NCBI GenBank assembly: GCA_016935715.1 | Contig: JAFGQJ010000255.1 | Location: 1-14,983 of the forward strand | Source: Spirochaetales bacterium | Lineage (GTDB): Bacteria; Spirochaetota; Spirochaetia; SZUA-6; DRHE01 | DNA: 14,983 nt | Reading direction: 5' to 3' | Part shown: in pieces, positions 7,364 to 14,620 of the stretch | Numbering within the stretch: the stretch's first letter is position 1 | Layout of the letters: each line of letters opens with the position of its first letter | Made by a program: the position numbers and the translations under genes | The notes under the pieces: model-generated | What the model was told of the DNA's origin: nothing | Seen by the model: only the letters and a program-made list of their open reading frames with translations | Databases searched by the model: none

Positions 7364-8329
7364 ATGAGTGAGAATCGCTTCCTGGTGACGGGAGCCCAGG
7401 GCTGCATCGGAAGCTGGGTGATCAAGAAGCTGCTCGACATGCGGCAGGAGGTGGTCGCTTTCGACATCGATACGCGACCGGCCCGGCTTTCCCTGCTGCT
7501 GGCGCTGCAGGAGCTGAAAGGTATCCGCTTCGTCCAGGGGGATATCAACGATCTCGATCAGATCGGGAATCTGCTGGATCGATGGGCCGTTACCCACGTA
7601 ATCCATCTGGCGGGACTCCAGACTCCGGAGTGCAGAGCGCAACCGATCTCCGGAGCCGTCGTCAATGTAGTCGGCACACTCACCGTCTTCGAAGCGGCCA
7701 AGAGGCGCAGGGATCAGGTGAAGTGCGTGCTCTACGCCTCTTCGGGAGCGGTCCTGGGTTCGGATGAGAGCTACCGCGTCCATCCCATCAGGGACGATGC
7801 CCCGCGACGTCCGGGCACCCACTACGGCGTGTTCAAGGCGGCGGTCGAGGAATGCGCCCGGATCTACTGGCAGGAGGAGGGAATCCGGAGCGTCGGCCTG
7901 AGGCCCCCGGTGGTGTACGGTGTCGGCCGGGACAGGGGACTGACGTCGGGAATCACGCTGGCGATCAAAGCGGCGCTGCTCGGCCGCTCTTGTGAAATCG
8001 CCTTTGGGGGTCCGGCCAATGTGGAGTATGCCGAGGATGTCGCTGATTCCTTCACATCCTGCGCCCTGCAGGCACCGGAAGGCGCACGGGTCTACAACAT
8101 GCTGGGGGAAGTCCTCACCGTGGAGGAAATGATCGGCGTGATACAGGAGCTTTTCCCGGCGGCAAAGGGGAAGATCACGTGCGCACAGCGGGTGAACACG
8201 ATGGCAAACGACGTCTCCGACGCGGGGCTGCAGGAGTTGATCGGACCTTTTCGTGCTCTCAGTTTCAGGGAAGGGGCGCAGCGGACCGCGGATCTCTTCC
8301 GGACGCTTCTCGAGCAGGGCCGGCTCTAG
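7364..8329 (+). CDS. NAD-dependent epimerase/dehydratase-type extended SDR
   Basis: A 321-residue extended short-chain dehydrogenase. The N-terminal Rossmann motif is TGAQGCIG (G10, G13, G16), followed by FDID at the second strand end, which favours NAD(H). HLAGLQ, YASSGAV and the catalytic pair Y154/K158 (YGVFK) complete the active site; a YAEDVADSF stretch and a C-terminal substrate-binding region follow. This family includes sugar-nucleotide epimerases, uronate dehydrogenases and sugar-acid epimerases. In this setting a uronate or aldonate oxidoreductase or epimerase is more likely than nucleotide-sugar synthesis, but the sequence alone does not settle it. It starts 18 bases after the IclR gene and is probably co-transcribed. 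The Shine-Dalgarno sequence is weak. Confidence 0.88.
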   Translation: MSENRFLVTGAQGCIGSWVIKKLLDMRQEVVAFDIDTRPARLSLLLALQELKGIRFVQGDINDLDQIGNLLDRWAVTHVIHLAGLQTPECRAQPISGAVVNVVGTLTVFEAAKRRRDQVKCVLYASSGAVLGSDESYRVHPIRDDAPRRPGTHYGVFKAAVEECARIYWQEEGIRSVGLRPPVVYGVGRDRGLTSGITLAIKAALLGRSCEIAFGGPANVEYAEDVADSFTSCALQAPEGARVYNMLGEVLTVEEMIGVIQELFPAAKGKITCAQRVNTMANDVSDAGLQELIGPFRALSFREGAQRTADLFRTLLEQGRL

Positions 8330-8389
8330 CATCCGGGCCCTCGTCCCGTCTCGATGCCGGTCTGCTCTGCCGCAGCAGCGGAAAAATCC

Positions 8390-8417
8390 TTGACAAAGAA
8401 AAATATCTAGATAATAA
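8390..8417 (+). promoter_or_regulatory. Promoter region of the Gfo/Idh/MocA gene
   Basis: A perfect TTGACA lies at 8390-8395, followed by an AT-rich stretch. The -10 element is ambiguous: TAATAA at 8412-8417 (16-base spacer) or GATAAT at 8410-8415 (14-base spacer). A perfect 10-base palindrome, TATCTAGATA (8404-8413), overlaps the spacer and -10 region and could be a repressor site. The sharp drop in GC marks this as a regulatory region. Confidence 0.55.
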
Positions 8418-8420
8418 ATG

Positions 8421-8445
8421 GATTATACTTGAATTATTATTCAAG
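8421..8445 (+). repeat. AT-rich operator-like element and inverted repeat before the oxidoreductase gene
   Basis: CTTGAAT (8428-8434) and ATTCAAG (8439-8445) form a perfect 7-bp inverted repeat with a 4-base centre. The overlapping segment 8421-8440 matches the segment 9657-9676 in front of gntR at 16 of 20 positions, including a shared GATTATA. A binding site for the GntR regulator is a reasonable inference. Confidence 0.5.
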
Positions 8446-8485
8446 CGCCGGAAATATCTCAGAAACGAGCGGGAGGCCTTGAGCC

Positions 8486-9565
8486 ATGTCTGGGAACAGC
8501 GCCGGGCAGGCGGGAAACCGCAGGGGCCGGAGAGTGCGCCTGGCATCGATCGGTGCCGGCATGATCGGCCACGTGCACGCGGAGATCGCCGCCGGCATGG
8601 AGGAATGCGAGTACGTAGCCCTGTGCGACGGAGATGCGTCGAAGGCCAAAATGGCCGAGAGGCTCGGTGCAGCCTACTATCGGGATTTCAGGGAGATGAT
8701 CGAAAGGGAAACCCTCGACGGAGTGATCATTTCCCTGCCGAACGAGCTGCACGAGCCGGTGGGTTCGGCCTGCGCCGAGAGAGGATTGCACATCTTCATG
8801 GAGAAGCCGATCGCCCACAGCGTGGAGGATGCGGAGAAACTGATCCGCAGCGCCAATGCGAGTCACGTGAAGCTGCTTATCGGCCATCACAGGCGTTTCA
8901 ACCCGATGATGGTGGCAACCCGCGACATGGTCCGGGGCGGCGAGCTGGGAGAGATCGTGGGGATTTCCGTGCTGTGGTGCATGTACAAGCCCAGGGAGTA
9001 CTTCGAGGTCGGTCCCTGGCGCAGGCGCAAGGGAGGGGGCCCGATCCTCATCAACACGATCCACGAGATCGACAATCTCCGCTTCATCTACGGGGAGATC
9101 GCCAGGGTCTACGCGGAAACGAGCAACAAGATCCGCAAATTCGAGGTCGAGGACACGGTGAGCATTTCCCTGCGCTTCAGGGACGGAACCCCGGCGAGCA
9201 TCCTGATGTCCGATGCGGCACCGTCGCTGTGGGGGTACGAGTGCACCATGGGGGAGAACCCCTTCTTCTTTCACACGAAGGGAAACATCTACCATTATCT
9301 GGGTACGAAAGCCTCCCTGACCTTTCCCGGAATGCTCAAAGTGTACTACGCCGATCCGGAAAAAGCAGGCTGGCAGCATCCCCTGACCACGACCAAACTG
9401 CCGATCGAGAGCAAAAATCCCTACCCCGATCAGCTCGGGCACTTCTGCCGGGTGATCCGGGGAGAAGAGGAGCCCAGGACCAGCGGCGAAGACGCCCTGC
9501 AGACGCTCAAGGTGACCATGGCGGTGCATGAATCCGGGCTCACCAACAGGCCGGTCGAGGTGTGA
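8486..9565 (+). CDS. Gfo/Idh/MocA-family NAD(P)-dependent oxidoreductase
   Basis: A 359-residue two-domain dehydrogenase. The N-terminal Rossmann domain carries IGAGMIGHVH (G23, G25, G28), and the family EKP motif is at E106-K107-P108 (MEKPIAHS). GHHRRFNPM follows, then the GGGP...IHEID segment with H193, the usual catalytic histidine position; the remainder is the substrate-binding and dimerisation domain. Members oxidise or reduce sugars, inositols, uronates and sugar acids, so a sugar-acid substrate fits the neighbourhood but is not proven. ATG 8486 has GGAGG at 8472-8476. The first 15 or so residues are polar and probably disordered. It appears to be a single-gene unit with its own promoter between two larger groups, and it shares a sequence element with the gntR leader. 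Confidence 0.93.
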   Translation: MSGNSAGQAGNRRGRRVRLASIGAGMIGHVHAEIAAGMEECEYVALCDGDASKAKMAERLGAAYYRDFREMIERETLDGVIISLPNELHEPVGSACAERGLHIFMEKPIAHSVEDAEKLIRSANASHVKLLIGHHRRFNPMMVATRDMVRGGELGEIVGISVLWCMYKPREYFEVGPWRRRKGGGPILINTIHEIDNLRFIYGEIARVYAETSNKIRKFEVEDTVSISLRFRDGTPASILMSDAAPSLWGYECTMGENPFFFHTKGNIYHYLGTKASLTFPGMLKVYYADPEKAGWQHPLTTTKLPIESKNPYPDQLGHFCRVIRGEEEPRTSGEDALQTLKVTMAVHESGLTNRPVEV

Positions 9566-9604
9566 ATGCACCCCGGTCGACCGGTCGCCTTTTGGCAAAA
9601 AGCA

Positions 9605-9627
9605 GGGCGCGCTGATTGACAGCGCCC
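9605..9627 (+). repeat. GC-rich inverted repeat over the gntR -35 box
   Basis: GGGCGC (9605-9610) and GCGCCC (9622-9627) are exact reverse complements flanking the TTGACA at 9616-9621. It could act as an operator or as a weak hairpin ending the preceding transcript, but no T-run follows. Short GC-rich arms can arise by chance. Confidence 0.35.
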
Positions 9628-9643
9628 GGGAATCTGGTATGAT
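9616..9643 (+). promoter_or_regulatory. Promoter of the gntR-rraA-ldh2-AOR operon
   Basis: A perfect TTGACA (9616-9621) and TATGAT (9638-9643, one mismatch to consensus) are 16 bases apart. Transcription is predicted to start near 9650, just before the tandem repeat at 9654, so a protein bound there would block the initiating polymerase. Confidence 0.8.
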
Positions 9644-9653
9644 TAAAAAAAGA

Positions 9654-9677
9654 TTAGATTATAATTAGATTATAATT
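9654..9677 (+). repeat. Two tandem 11-bp repeats in the gntR leader (candidate GntR operator)
   Basis: TTAGATTATAA occurs twice head-to-tail (9654-9664 and 9665-9675), followed by TT. Each copy creates an ATTATAAT palindrome (for example 9658-9665). The 11-base period is close to one DNA turn, so both copies face the same side. Its place just after the predicted +1 suits autorepression by the adjacent regulator. Confidence 0.65.
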
Positions 9678-9687
9678 GGGTTCATTC

Positions 9688-10353
9688 ATGAGCACTGTAG
9701 GAAACAAGAAGGTCAGAGTCTACGAAAGCCTGAAGAGGCGGATCATCGACTGCGAGCTGGCACCGGGACTGCCTATCAACGAGGCGGATTTCGCCGGAGA
9801 GCTCGGCGTCAGCAAGACCCCCGTGCGGGAGGCGCTGCGGCAGCTGGAGACCGACGGCTTCGTGGAGAACGTTCCCGGCCGGGGATCGACGATTTCCCAC
9901 CTCACCCCGCTGGATATCCGCGAGATCCTGGAGATCCGGGAAATCATCGAAACCGGAGCGGCCAAGCATCTCGCTCGATTTCAGCCCCATACCGAGGAAT
10001 TGGCGAAGAAGAGAGCCGAGCACCAGAAACTGCTGAAGGGTGCGCAGGGAAGCGAGCAGTACGTCCACGAGTGGGGCGAGTGGGAGGACGTTCACCTTTC
10101 CATCGTCAAGGCGGTGGGCAACCGCACGTTCCTCAGGATGTACGAAGGACTGCTGGACCGCATCAAGAGGATCAGGAACCATTTCGGCCAACGTTTCACG
10201 CAGCGGCGTTTTCACGAGATCGTCAGCGAGCATCTGGCAATCCTGGACGGCATTCTCGAGGGCGATCCGGATCGTGCGGAAGAGGCGGTCCGGCAACACC
10301 TGCAGAACGCCGGAGCCTTCCTCATGGGGCTGTCGGTCACCCGGAAGGAGTAA
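9688..10353 (+). CDS. GntR-family regulator, FadR subfamily with FCD domain
   Basis: A 221-residue regulator. The N-terminal winged helix (about residues 10-70) contains the recognition region GVSKTPVREALRQLETDGFVE and the wing NVPGRGSTIS. The all-helical FCD ligand domain covers about 80-215 and begins with IREILEIREIIETGAA. FCD domains bind carboxylic acids, often through a metal. H136, H182 and H204 are at ligand positions, but the usual Asp four residues before the first His is W132; nearby E131, E133 and D134 might substitute. Start: ATG 9688 gives a normal lead-in to the helix-turn-helix. An upstream in-frame TTG at 9676 adds four residues, and neither has a clear Shine-Dalgarno sequence. 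It heads the gene run to the window end and is probably its local repressor. Confidence 0.93.
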   Translation: MSTVGNKKVRVYESLKRRIIDCELAPGLPINEADFAGELGVSKTPVREALRQLETDGFVENVPGRGSTISHLTPLDIREILEIREIIETGAAKHLARFQPHTEELAKKRAEHQKLLKGAQGSEQYVHEWGEWEDVHLSIVKAVGNRTFLRMYEGLLDRIKRIRNHFGQRFTQRRFHEIVSEHLAILDGILEGDPDRAEEAVRQHLQNAGAFLMGLSVTRKE

Positions 10354-10357
10354 TCCC

Positions 10358-11029
10358 ATGATCCACGTCTACACAAAGGTGCCGAGACCGGATCGAAAGC
10401 TCGTACAAGCATTCAAAGATCTTGGAGCCGCCACGGTGTACGAGGCCTCGGGACGCAGAGGCTCCGTGGACCCGAGGATCAAGCCGCTGGCCCGGGGGAT
10501 CCGGCTGCTCGGGCCCGCCTTCACCGTCGAGTGTCACCCGAGGGACAACCTGATGCTGCACAAGGCGCTGCAGATCGCTCAGAGGGGTGACGTTCTGGTT
10601 GCCTCCACACAGGGCTATCCCGATGCGGGATACTGGGGCGGGCTGATGTCCGGATCCGCCGTTGCCCGGCAGCTGGGAGGTCTGGCGATCGACGGCTGCG
10701 TCAGGGACAGCGCGGAGCTTCTCGATCTGGGATTCCCCGTTTTCTGCCGGGGCACGTGCATGCGGGGCACGGCCAAAGGAACCCTCGGACGCATCAACCA
10801 CCCCATCGTGTTCGGTGAGGTCGTGGTCAAGCCGGGTGACCTGGTGCTGGGAGATGATGACGGGCTGGTCATCGTCGACAGGGGGGAGATCGAAGCGGTG
10901 CTCGAAGCCGCCCGGCAGCGGGTGGCCGGGGAAGTGAAGAAGGCGGCCGAGCTCGCCGGGGGCGTCAGCAGCGTGGAGCTGAACAAGCTCGACAAGGTTT
11001 TCGAATCCCTGAATCTGGTCGAGGAGTAG
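10358..11029 (+). CDS. RraA-like protein / HMG aldolase-type (4-hydroxy-4-methyl-2-oxoglutarate aldolase family)
   Basis: A 223-residue protein of the RraA/HMG-aldolase fold. Metal-dependent members cleave 4-hydroxy-4-methyl-2-oxoglutarate or 4-carboxy-4-hydroxy-2-oxoadipate to pyruvate plus a keto acid, or decarboxylate oxaloacetate; others inhibit RNase E. The signature AIDGCVRDSAEL holds R116 (substrate) and D117 (metal), followed by FPVFCRGTC and, near the end, KPGDLVLGDDDGLVIV, all typical. Having R/D and sitting among dehydrogenases, it is more likely an enzyme than an RNase E inhibitor. ATG 10358 has AAGGAG (10345-10350) 7 bases upstream, and it is 4 bases from the gntR stop. It lies 2 bases from the next gene, so it is in the same operon. 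The real substrate is unknown. Confidence 0.9.
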   Translation: MIHVYTKVPRPDRKLVQAFKDLGAATVYEASGRRGSVDPRIKPLARGIRLLGPAFTVECHPRDNLMLHKALQIAQRGDVLVASTQGYPDAGYWGGLMSGSAVARQLGGLAIDGCVRDSAELLDLGFPVFCRGTCMRGTAKGTLGRINHPIVFGEVVVKPGDLVLGDDDGLVIVDRGEIEAVLEAARQRVAGEVKKAAELAGGVSSVELNKLDKVFESLNLVEE

Positions 11030-11031
11030 CG

Positions 11032-12090
11032 GTGAAGGTCACTGCCGATCACCTGACCAAAGTCGGTCTCGAGCTGCTGCAGAGCGCCGGGGTAGACCCG
11101 CAGGAAGCGCGGCTGGTGGCGCGGTACCTGGTGGCGGCGGAAATGCGGGGAGTGCCGACCCACGGGATCAACCTTCTGCCCGCGATCCTCGAGCGAATCG
11201 CCGCCGGACAGATGAAGGTTCCCACCGAATTGAAGGTGATCGCCGACGAGCAGGCGATCCTTCACATCGACGGGGGCAACGGCTTCGGACAGACGGCGGC
11301 CGCGGAGGGAATGAGCCGATGCATCGACAAGGCCCGCCGCTTCGGGATCGGCCTGACCCTGATCCGCAACACGAACAATGTCGGCCTGCTGGCGCTGTAT
11401 TCGCTGATGGCTGCCGGGGAGGGCCTGATCGGCGTGTGCGCCTGCAATGGCGCCGCCTCCATGGCTCCCTGGGGCGGAGCCGAACCGTTCTTCGGCACGA
11501 ATCCGTTTTCCATCGCGGCCCCGGGGGGGGAGGGGGACCCCGTCGTGCTGGACATGTCGACCACGGTGGTGGCGCGGGGCAAGATCAGGCGTGCGGCGCG
11601 GCTGAGGGAACGTATTCCCCTGGGGTGGGCCCTCGACGCCGGGGGCGTTCCCACCGACGATCCCGAGGAGGCCATTCGGGGTACGCTGGCGCCGGTGGGA
11701 GAATACAAAGGCTACGGCATGGCTTTTTTCATAGACCTGGTCTGCGGGCTGCTTTCCGGATCCAGGTATTCCCGGGAAGTGCGAACGTTTCACCAGCCTC
11801 AGGGCCCGACCGGCGTAGGCGTCATGGTCGGGGCGATCGATATCAGCCGCTTCATGCCCCTGGATCATTTTTCCGGATTGATCGATGGGCACATACGGGC
11901 GATCCGGGGCTCGGCCAAGGCCGAAGGACAGGAAAGGATCTACCTGCCGGGAGAGATCGAGGCGGAAAGAGAGCGCCTGAGCAGGGCTCAGGGTGTGGAG
12001 ATCGATACGCCGGTTGTGAAGGCGATCGACGGGCTGGCCGAAATTGCGGGCCTGTCGGTGCGCCTGGAACACGGAGAGGTTCCGGAGTGA
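11032..12090 (+). CDS. Ldh2/MdhA/AllD-family NAD(P)-dependent dehydrogenase (divergent active site)
   Basis: A 352-residue member of the family that includes ureidoglycolate dehydrogenase AllD, L-sulfolactate dehydrogenase and delta-1-piperideine-2-carboxylate reductase, which oxidise 2-hydroxyacids or reduce cyclic imines. Family marks are ILHIDGGNGFGQ, PWGGAEPFFGTNP, LDMSTTVVARGKI, GVPTDDPEEA and EYKGYGMAFFIDL. H44 is kept in THGINLLP. The usual SHG..R.P..Y pattern has, however, lost the arginine (L48) and tyrosine (I52), and the catalytic histidine of the usual NSNHFG motif is N116 (RNTNNVG). This suggests a subgroup with a different substrate or chemistry. GTG 11032 has GAGGAG at 11021-11026, and its stop overlaps the AOR start. 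Confidence 0.92.
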   Translation: MKVTADHLTKVGLELLQSAGVDPQEARLVARYLVAAEMRGVPTHGINLLPAILERIAAGQMKVPTELKVIADEQAILHIDGGNGFGQTAAAEGMSRCIDKARRFGIGLTLIRNTNNVGLLALYSLMAAGEGLIGVCACNGAASMAPWGGAEPFFGTNPFSIAAPGGEGDPVVLDMSTTVVARGKIRRAARLRERIPLGWALDAGGVPTDDPEEAIRGTLAPVGEYKGYGMAFFIDLVCGLLSGSRYSREVRTFHQPQGPTGVGVMVGAIDISRFMPLDHFSGLIDGHIRAIRGSAKAEGQERIYLPGEIEAERERLSRAQGVEIDTPVVKAIDGLAEIAGLSVRLEHGEVPE

Positions 12091-13817
12091 ACAGGATCCT
12101 GAGGGTGAACACCCGCAGCGGGGAGCTCAAGTGGCACAGCTGCTCCCGGGAAGAGCAGAGGTGGGGCGGGCGCTCCTTCATCGCCCATCATTTTCTAAAC
12201 GAAGTCGATCCCCTGTGCGACCCCCTGGGCAGGAGTAACAGGCTGATCGTCGCATCGGGGCTTCTCGGGGACACTCCCGCGACCACGGCGGGTCGGATAT
12301 CCCTGGGCGGAAAGAGCCCGCTCACCGGAGGGATCAAGGAGTGCAATGTCGGCGGGGCCGTGGGAAAGAGAATGGCGCGGCTGGCGCTGAAGGCCGTGGT
12401 GCTGGAAGAGGCTCCGCAGGACCCCAAGCCCAGGATCCTGCTCATCGGCAAGGAACGCGCCGAGCTGATCGACGCGCCGCAGCTCGGCCGCAGGGAGAGC
12501 TCGGATACCCTCGAGACGCTGCGCAGGCGCTTCGGCGATCGCTGCGGCTTCCTTGTCGTCGGTCCGGCCGGAGAGATGGGATTGGGCGGCGCCTGCGTGG
12601 CCACCACCGACCACACCGGGGTCCAGCTGCGGGTGGCCGGCAGGGGCGGACTGGGCGCGGTCATGGGCGTGAAGGGCGTCAAGGCTATCGTTTTCGATGC
12701 CGAGGGTGCCGAGCCTGCCCCTCCGGCCGACCGCAGCGCGCTGGCCGCCGCCAGCCGGGAGCTCAACAGGATCCTGCGGGATGATCCCAAGACCGAGAAC
12801 CGTCACAACTTCGGCACCCCGGCGGTGCTCTCCCTGTGCAACGCCCTGGGAATTCTGCCCACCCGGAATTTCAGCTCCGGTCAATTCGAACAGGCGGAGG
12901 CGATCTCCGGGGAGATGATCGCCGAGCTGATCGACAAGCGCGGCGGGGAAGGGGGCAAAGGATTGCCCTGCGTCCAGGGGTGCATCATCGCCTGCTCCAA
13001 TGTGTTCGCCGATCCCTCGGGCAAAACCACGGTCGCCTCCCTCCAATACGAAAACCTCGGGCTGCTGGGATCGAACTGCGGGATCGGGGATGTCGATGCC
13101 GTGGCCGAGCTGAACCACCTCTGCAATCAGGTTGGAGTGGACACCATCGAGACCGGGGCGGCGATCGGCGTGGCCATGGAAGCGGGGATCATCGACTTCG
13201 GGGACGCGGAAGGCGCCAGGGATCTCCTGCGCCAGGTGGGAGAGGGTACACCCCTGGGCCGAATCATCGGCAGCGGCGTGGTCACGACCGGCCGGGTGCT
13301 CGGCGTGCGCAGGGTGCCGGCGGTGAAAGGTCAGGCCATGCCGGCTTACGATCCCCGCGCCCTGAAGGGGATCGGGGTGACCTACTCCATGTCCCCCATG
13401 GGGGCCGACCATACCGCCGGCAATGCCCTGGAAACCGCCAGGAGCCACGATCCCCTCAGCAGGGAGGGGCAGGTGGAGATCTCCTTCCGTCTCCAGATCC
13501 GGGCAGCCATCCTGGACAGCCTGGGAGTGTGTCTGTTCATCCGTCCTGCCTTCGTCAAAGATCCATCCCTGACGGCGCGGCTGCTGAACGCCCGCTACGG
13601 CTGGAAATGGGCGTACCGGGACGTGCGAAATATGGGACTCGATTGTCTGCACGCCGAAAACGAGTTCAACCGCCTGGCGGGAGTGTCCGAGACCCGGTGC
13701 GACGTACCCGAGTTCATGCGCACCGAGCCGCTGCCGCCGAATGACAGCGTATTCGATATACCGAAAGAGGATATGGACAAAATCTGGACCGTGCAGTTGC
13801 CGGAGGACGTATTTTGA
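12087..13817 (+). CDS. Aldehyde:ferredoxin oxidoreductase family protein (tungsten/molybdenum-pterin)
   Basis: A 576-residue enzyme, a little shorter than the common 600-620. AOR enzymes use a bis-pyranopterin W or Mo site and one [4Fe-4S] cluster to oxidise aldehydes to acids, passing electrons to ferredoxin. Typical stretches are GRISLGGKSPLTGGIKECNVGG (N-terminal cofactor domain), GPAGEMG and AGRGGLGAVMGVKGVKAIV. Cluster ligands are C295, C299 and C303, spaced C-x3-C-x3-C (Pyrococcus AOR has C-x2-C-x3-C), with the fourth at C482 in DSLGVCLF. GTG 12087 overlaps the preceding stop in GTGA and has GGAGAGG at 12073-12079. The longer upstream reading in this frame is a shadow of the dehydrogenase gene. 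The substrate, presumably a sugar-derived aldehyde or hydroxy-ketone, is unknown. No ferredoxin or pterin-maturation gene is adjacent. Confidence 0.94.
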   Translation: MNRILRVNTRSGELKWHSCSREEQRWGGRSFIAHHFLNEVDPLCDPLGRSNRLIVASGLLGDTPATTAGRISLGGKSPLTGGIKECNVGGAVGKRMARLALKAVVLEEAPQDPKPRILLIGKERAELIDAPQLGRRESSDTLETLRRRFGDRCGFLVVGPAGEMGLGGACVATTDHTGVQLRVAGRGGLGAVMGVKGVKAIVFDAEGAEPAPPADRSALAAASRELNRILRDDPKTENRHNFGTPAVLSLCNALGILPTRNFSSGQFEQAEAISGEMIAELIDKRGGEGGKGLPCVQGCIIACSNVFADPSGKTTVASLQYENLGLLGSNCGIGDVDAVAELNHLCNQVGVDTIETGAAIGVAMEAGIIDFGDAEGARDLLRQVGEGTPLGRIIGSGVVTTGRVLGVRRVPAVKGQAMPAYDPRALKGIGVTYSMSPMGADHTAGNALETARSHDPLSREGQVEISFRLQIRAAILDSLGVCLFIRPAFVKDPSLTARLLNARYGWKWAYRDVRNMGLDCLHAENEFNRLAGVSETRCDVPEFMRTEPLPPNDSVFDIPKEDMDKIWTVQLPEDVF

Positions 13818-14581
13818 AACAGGAAAATGTGAAAGCTTCGCTCGACGGACAGGTATGTCTGGTGACCGGAGCCTCCAGGGGAATCGGGGAGGCCATAGCC
13901 CGCCGCTTTTACGAAGCCGGCGCCAGGCTGGCGCTCGTGGACGTGAACAGTGAAGGGGCGGAGCAGCTCGCCCGCGAGCTGGATCCGCCGGGCGAGCGGG
14001 TCCTGTGTGCGTGCGCGGACGTGACCAAGGAGAAGGAAGTACAGGAGGCCGTGCAGCAGGCGGTCCGGCGCTTTGCCGGGATCGACGTGGCGGTAAACGT
14101 GGCCGGGATCATCAAGCACCTGCCCATCGAGAAGATGGGCCTGGAGGATTTCGAGAGCGTCGTGCGGGTAAATCTGACGGGAACCTTCATCGTCTGCAAA
14201 GCGGTGGTTCCGGTCATGAAGAAGCAGGGCAGGGGCAAGATCGTCAACATCTCGTCCATAGCCGGCCGTACCGGACGTCCCGGAGTCGGGGTCAATTATG
14301 CGGCCTCCAAGGCGGGAATCATCGGCCTGACCCGCACCCTGGCCCGCGAGGCGGGCTCTGCGGGCATCTATGTGAATGCCATCGCTCCCGGTCCGATTCT
14401 CACCAAATTGACCCGGCAGGTGGGTCCGGAGGTCTTCGCTACCTGGAACGCAGGGAGGGCGGTCAGCAAGGACGGGCTGCCGGAGGACGTTGCCGAGGCG
14501 GCGCTCTTCCTGGCTTCGGAGCAGTCCGACTGGATCACCGGCGTGACCCTGGACATCAACGGCGGAATTCTGATCCGCTAG
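13814..14581 (+). CDS. Short-chain dehydrogenase/reductase (FabG/KduD-like classical SDR)
   Basis: A 255-residue classical SDR. The cofactor motif TGASRGIG spans residues 18-25; LVDVN after the second strand suggests NAD(H). NVAG replaces NNAG. Catalytic S148, Y162 and K166 (NYAASKAG) and the C-terminal ITGVTLDINGG are present. It probably interconverts a hydroxyl and a keto group on a sugar acid or related small molecule. The start is TTG 13814, overlapping the AOR stop (TTGA), with CGGAGGA at 13801-13807. This rare start is supported by the spacing and by the N-terminus it gives. It is distinct from kduD at 5728, lacking the KduD-specific SFQGG and APGYMAT stretches. Fatty-acid synthesis (FabG) is unlikely in this context. 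Confidence 0.93.
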   Translation: MKQENVKASLDGQVCLVTGASRGIGEAIARRFYEAGARLALVDVNSEGAEQLARELDPPGERVLCACADVTKEKEVQEAVQQAVRRFAGIDVAVNVAGIIKHLPIEKMGLEDFESVVRVNLTGTFIVCKAVVPVMKKQGRGKIVNISSIAGRTGRPGVGVNYAASKAGIIGLTRTLAREAGSAGIYVNAIAPGPILTKLTRQVGPEVFATWNAGRAVSKDGLPEDVAEAALFLASEQSDWITGVTLDINGGILIR

Positions 14582-14620
14582 ACAACCATACGGATGGCGA
14601 TACGTGCCAAGGAGGAGAGC

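Noticed and set aside
8357..8381. Hairpin CCG..CTGCT/AGCAG-CGG after the epimerase gene, considered as a terminator
   Set aside because: It has a bulged stem and is followed by A-rich rather than T-rich sequence on the + strand.
9573..9584. Perfect palindrome CCGGTCGACCGG after the oxidoreductase stop, considered as a terminator
   Set aside because: Only a 4-base stem with a 4-base loop can form, followed by just four T after a gap; too weak to call. It also shares its motif with nearby coding sequence.
11319..12086. Long upstream extension of the AOR reading frame
   Set aside because: It is a shadow over the Ldh2-family gene; AOR homology begins at the GTG at 12087 with its own Shine-Dalgarno sequence.
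12195..13652. Long minus-strand reading frames opposite the AOR gene and other genes
   Set aside because: They are typical GC-rich antisense shadows, full of low-complexity H/G/R/D runs, with no recognisable domain.
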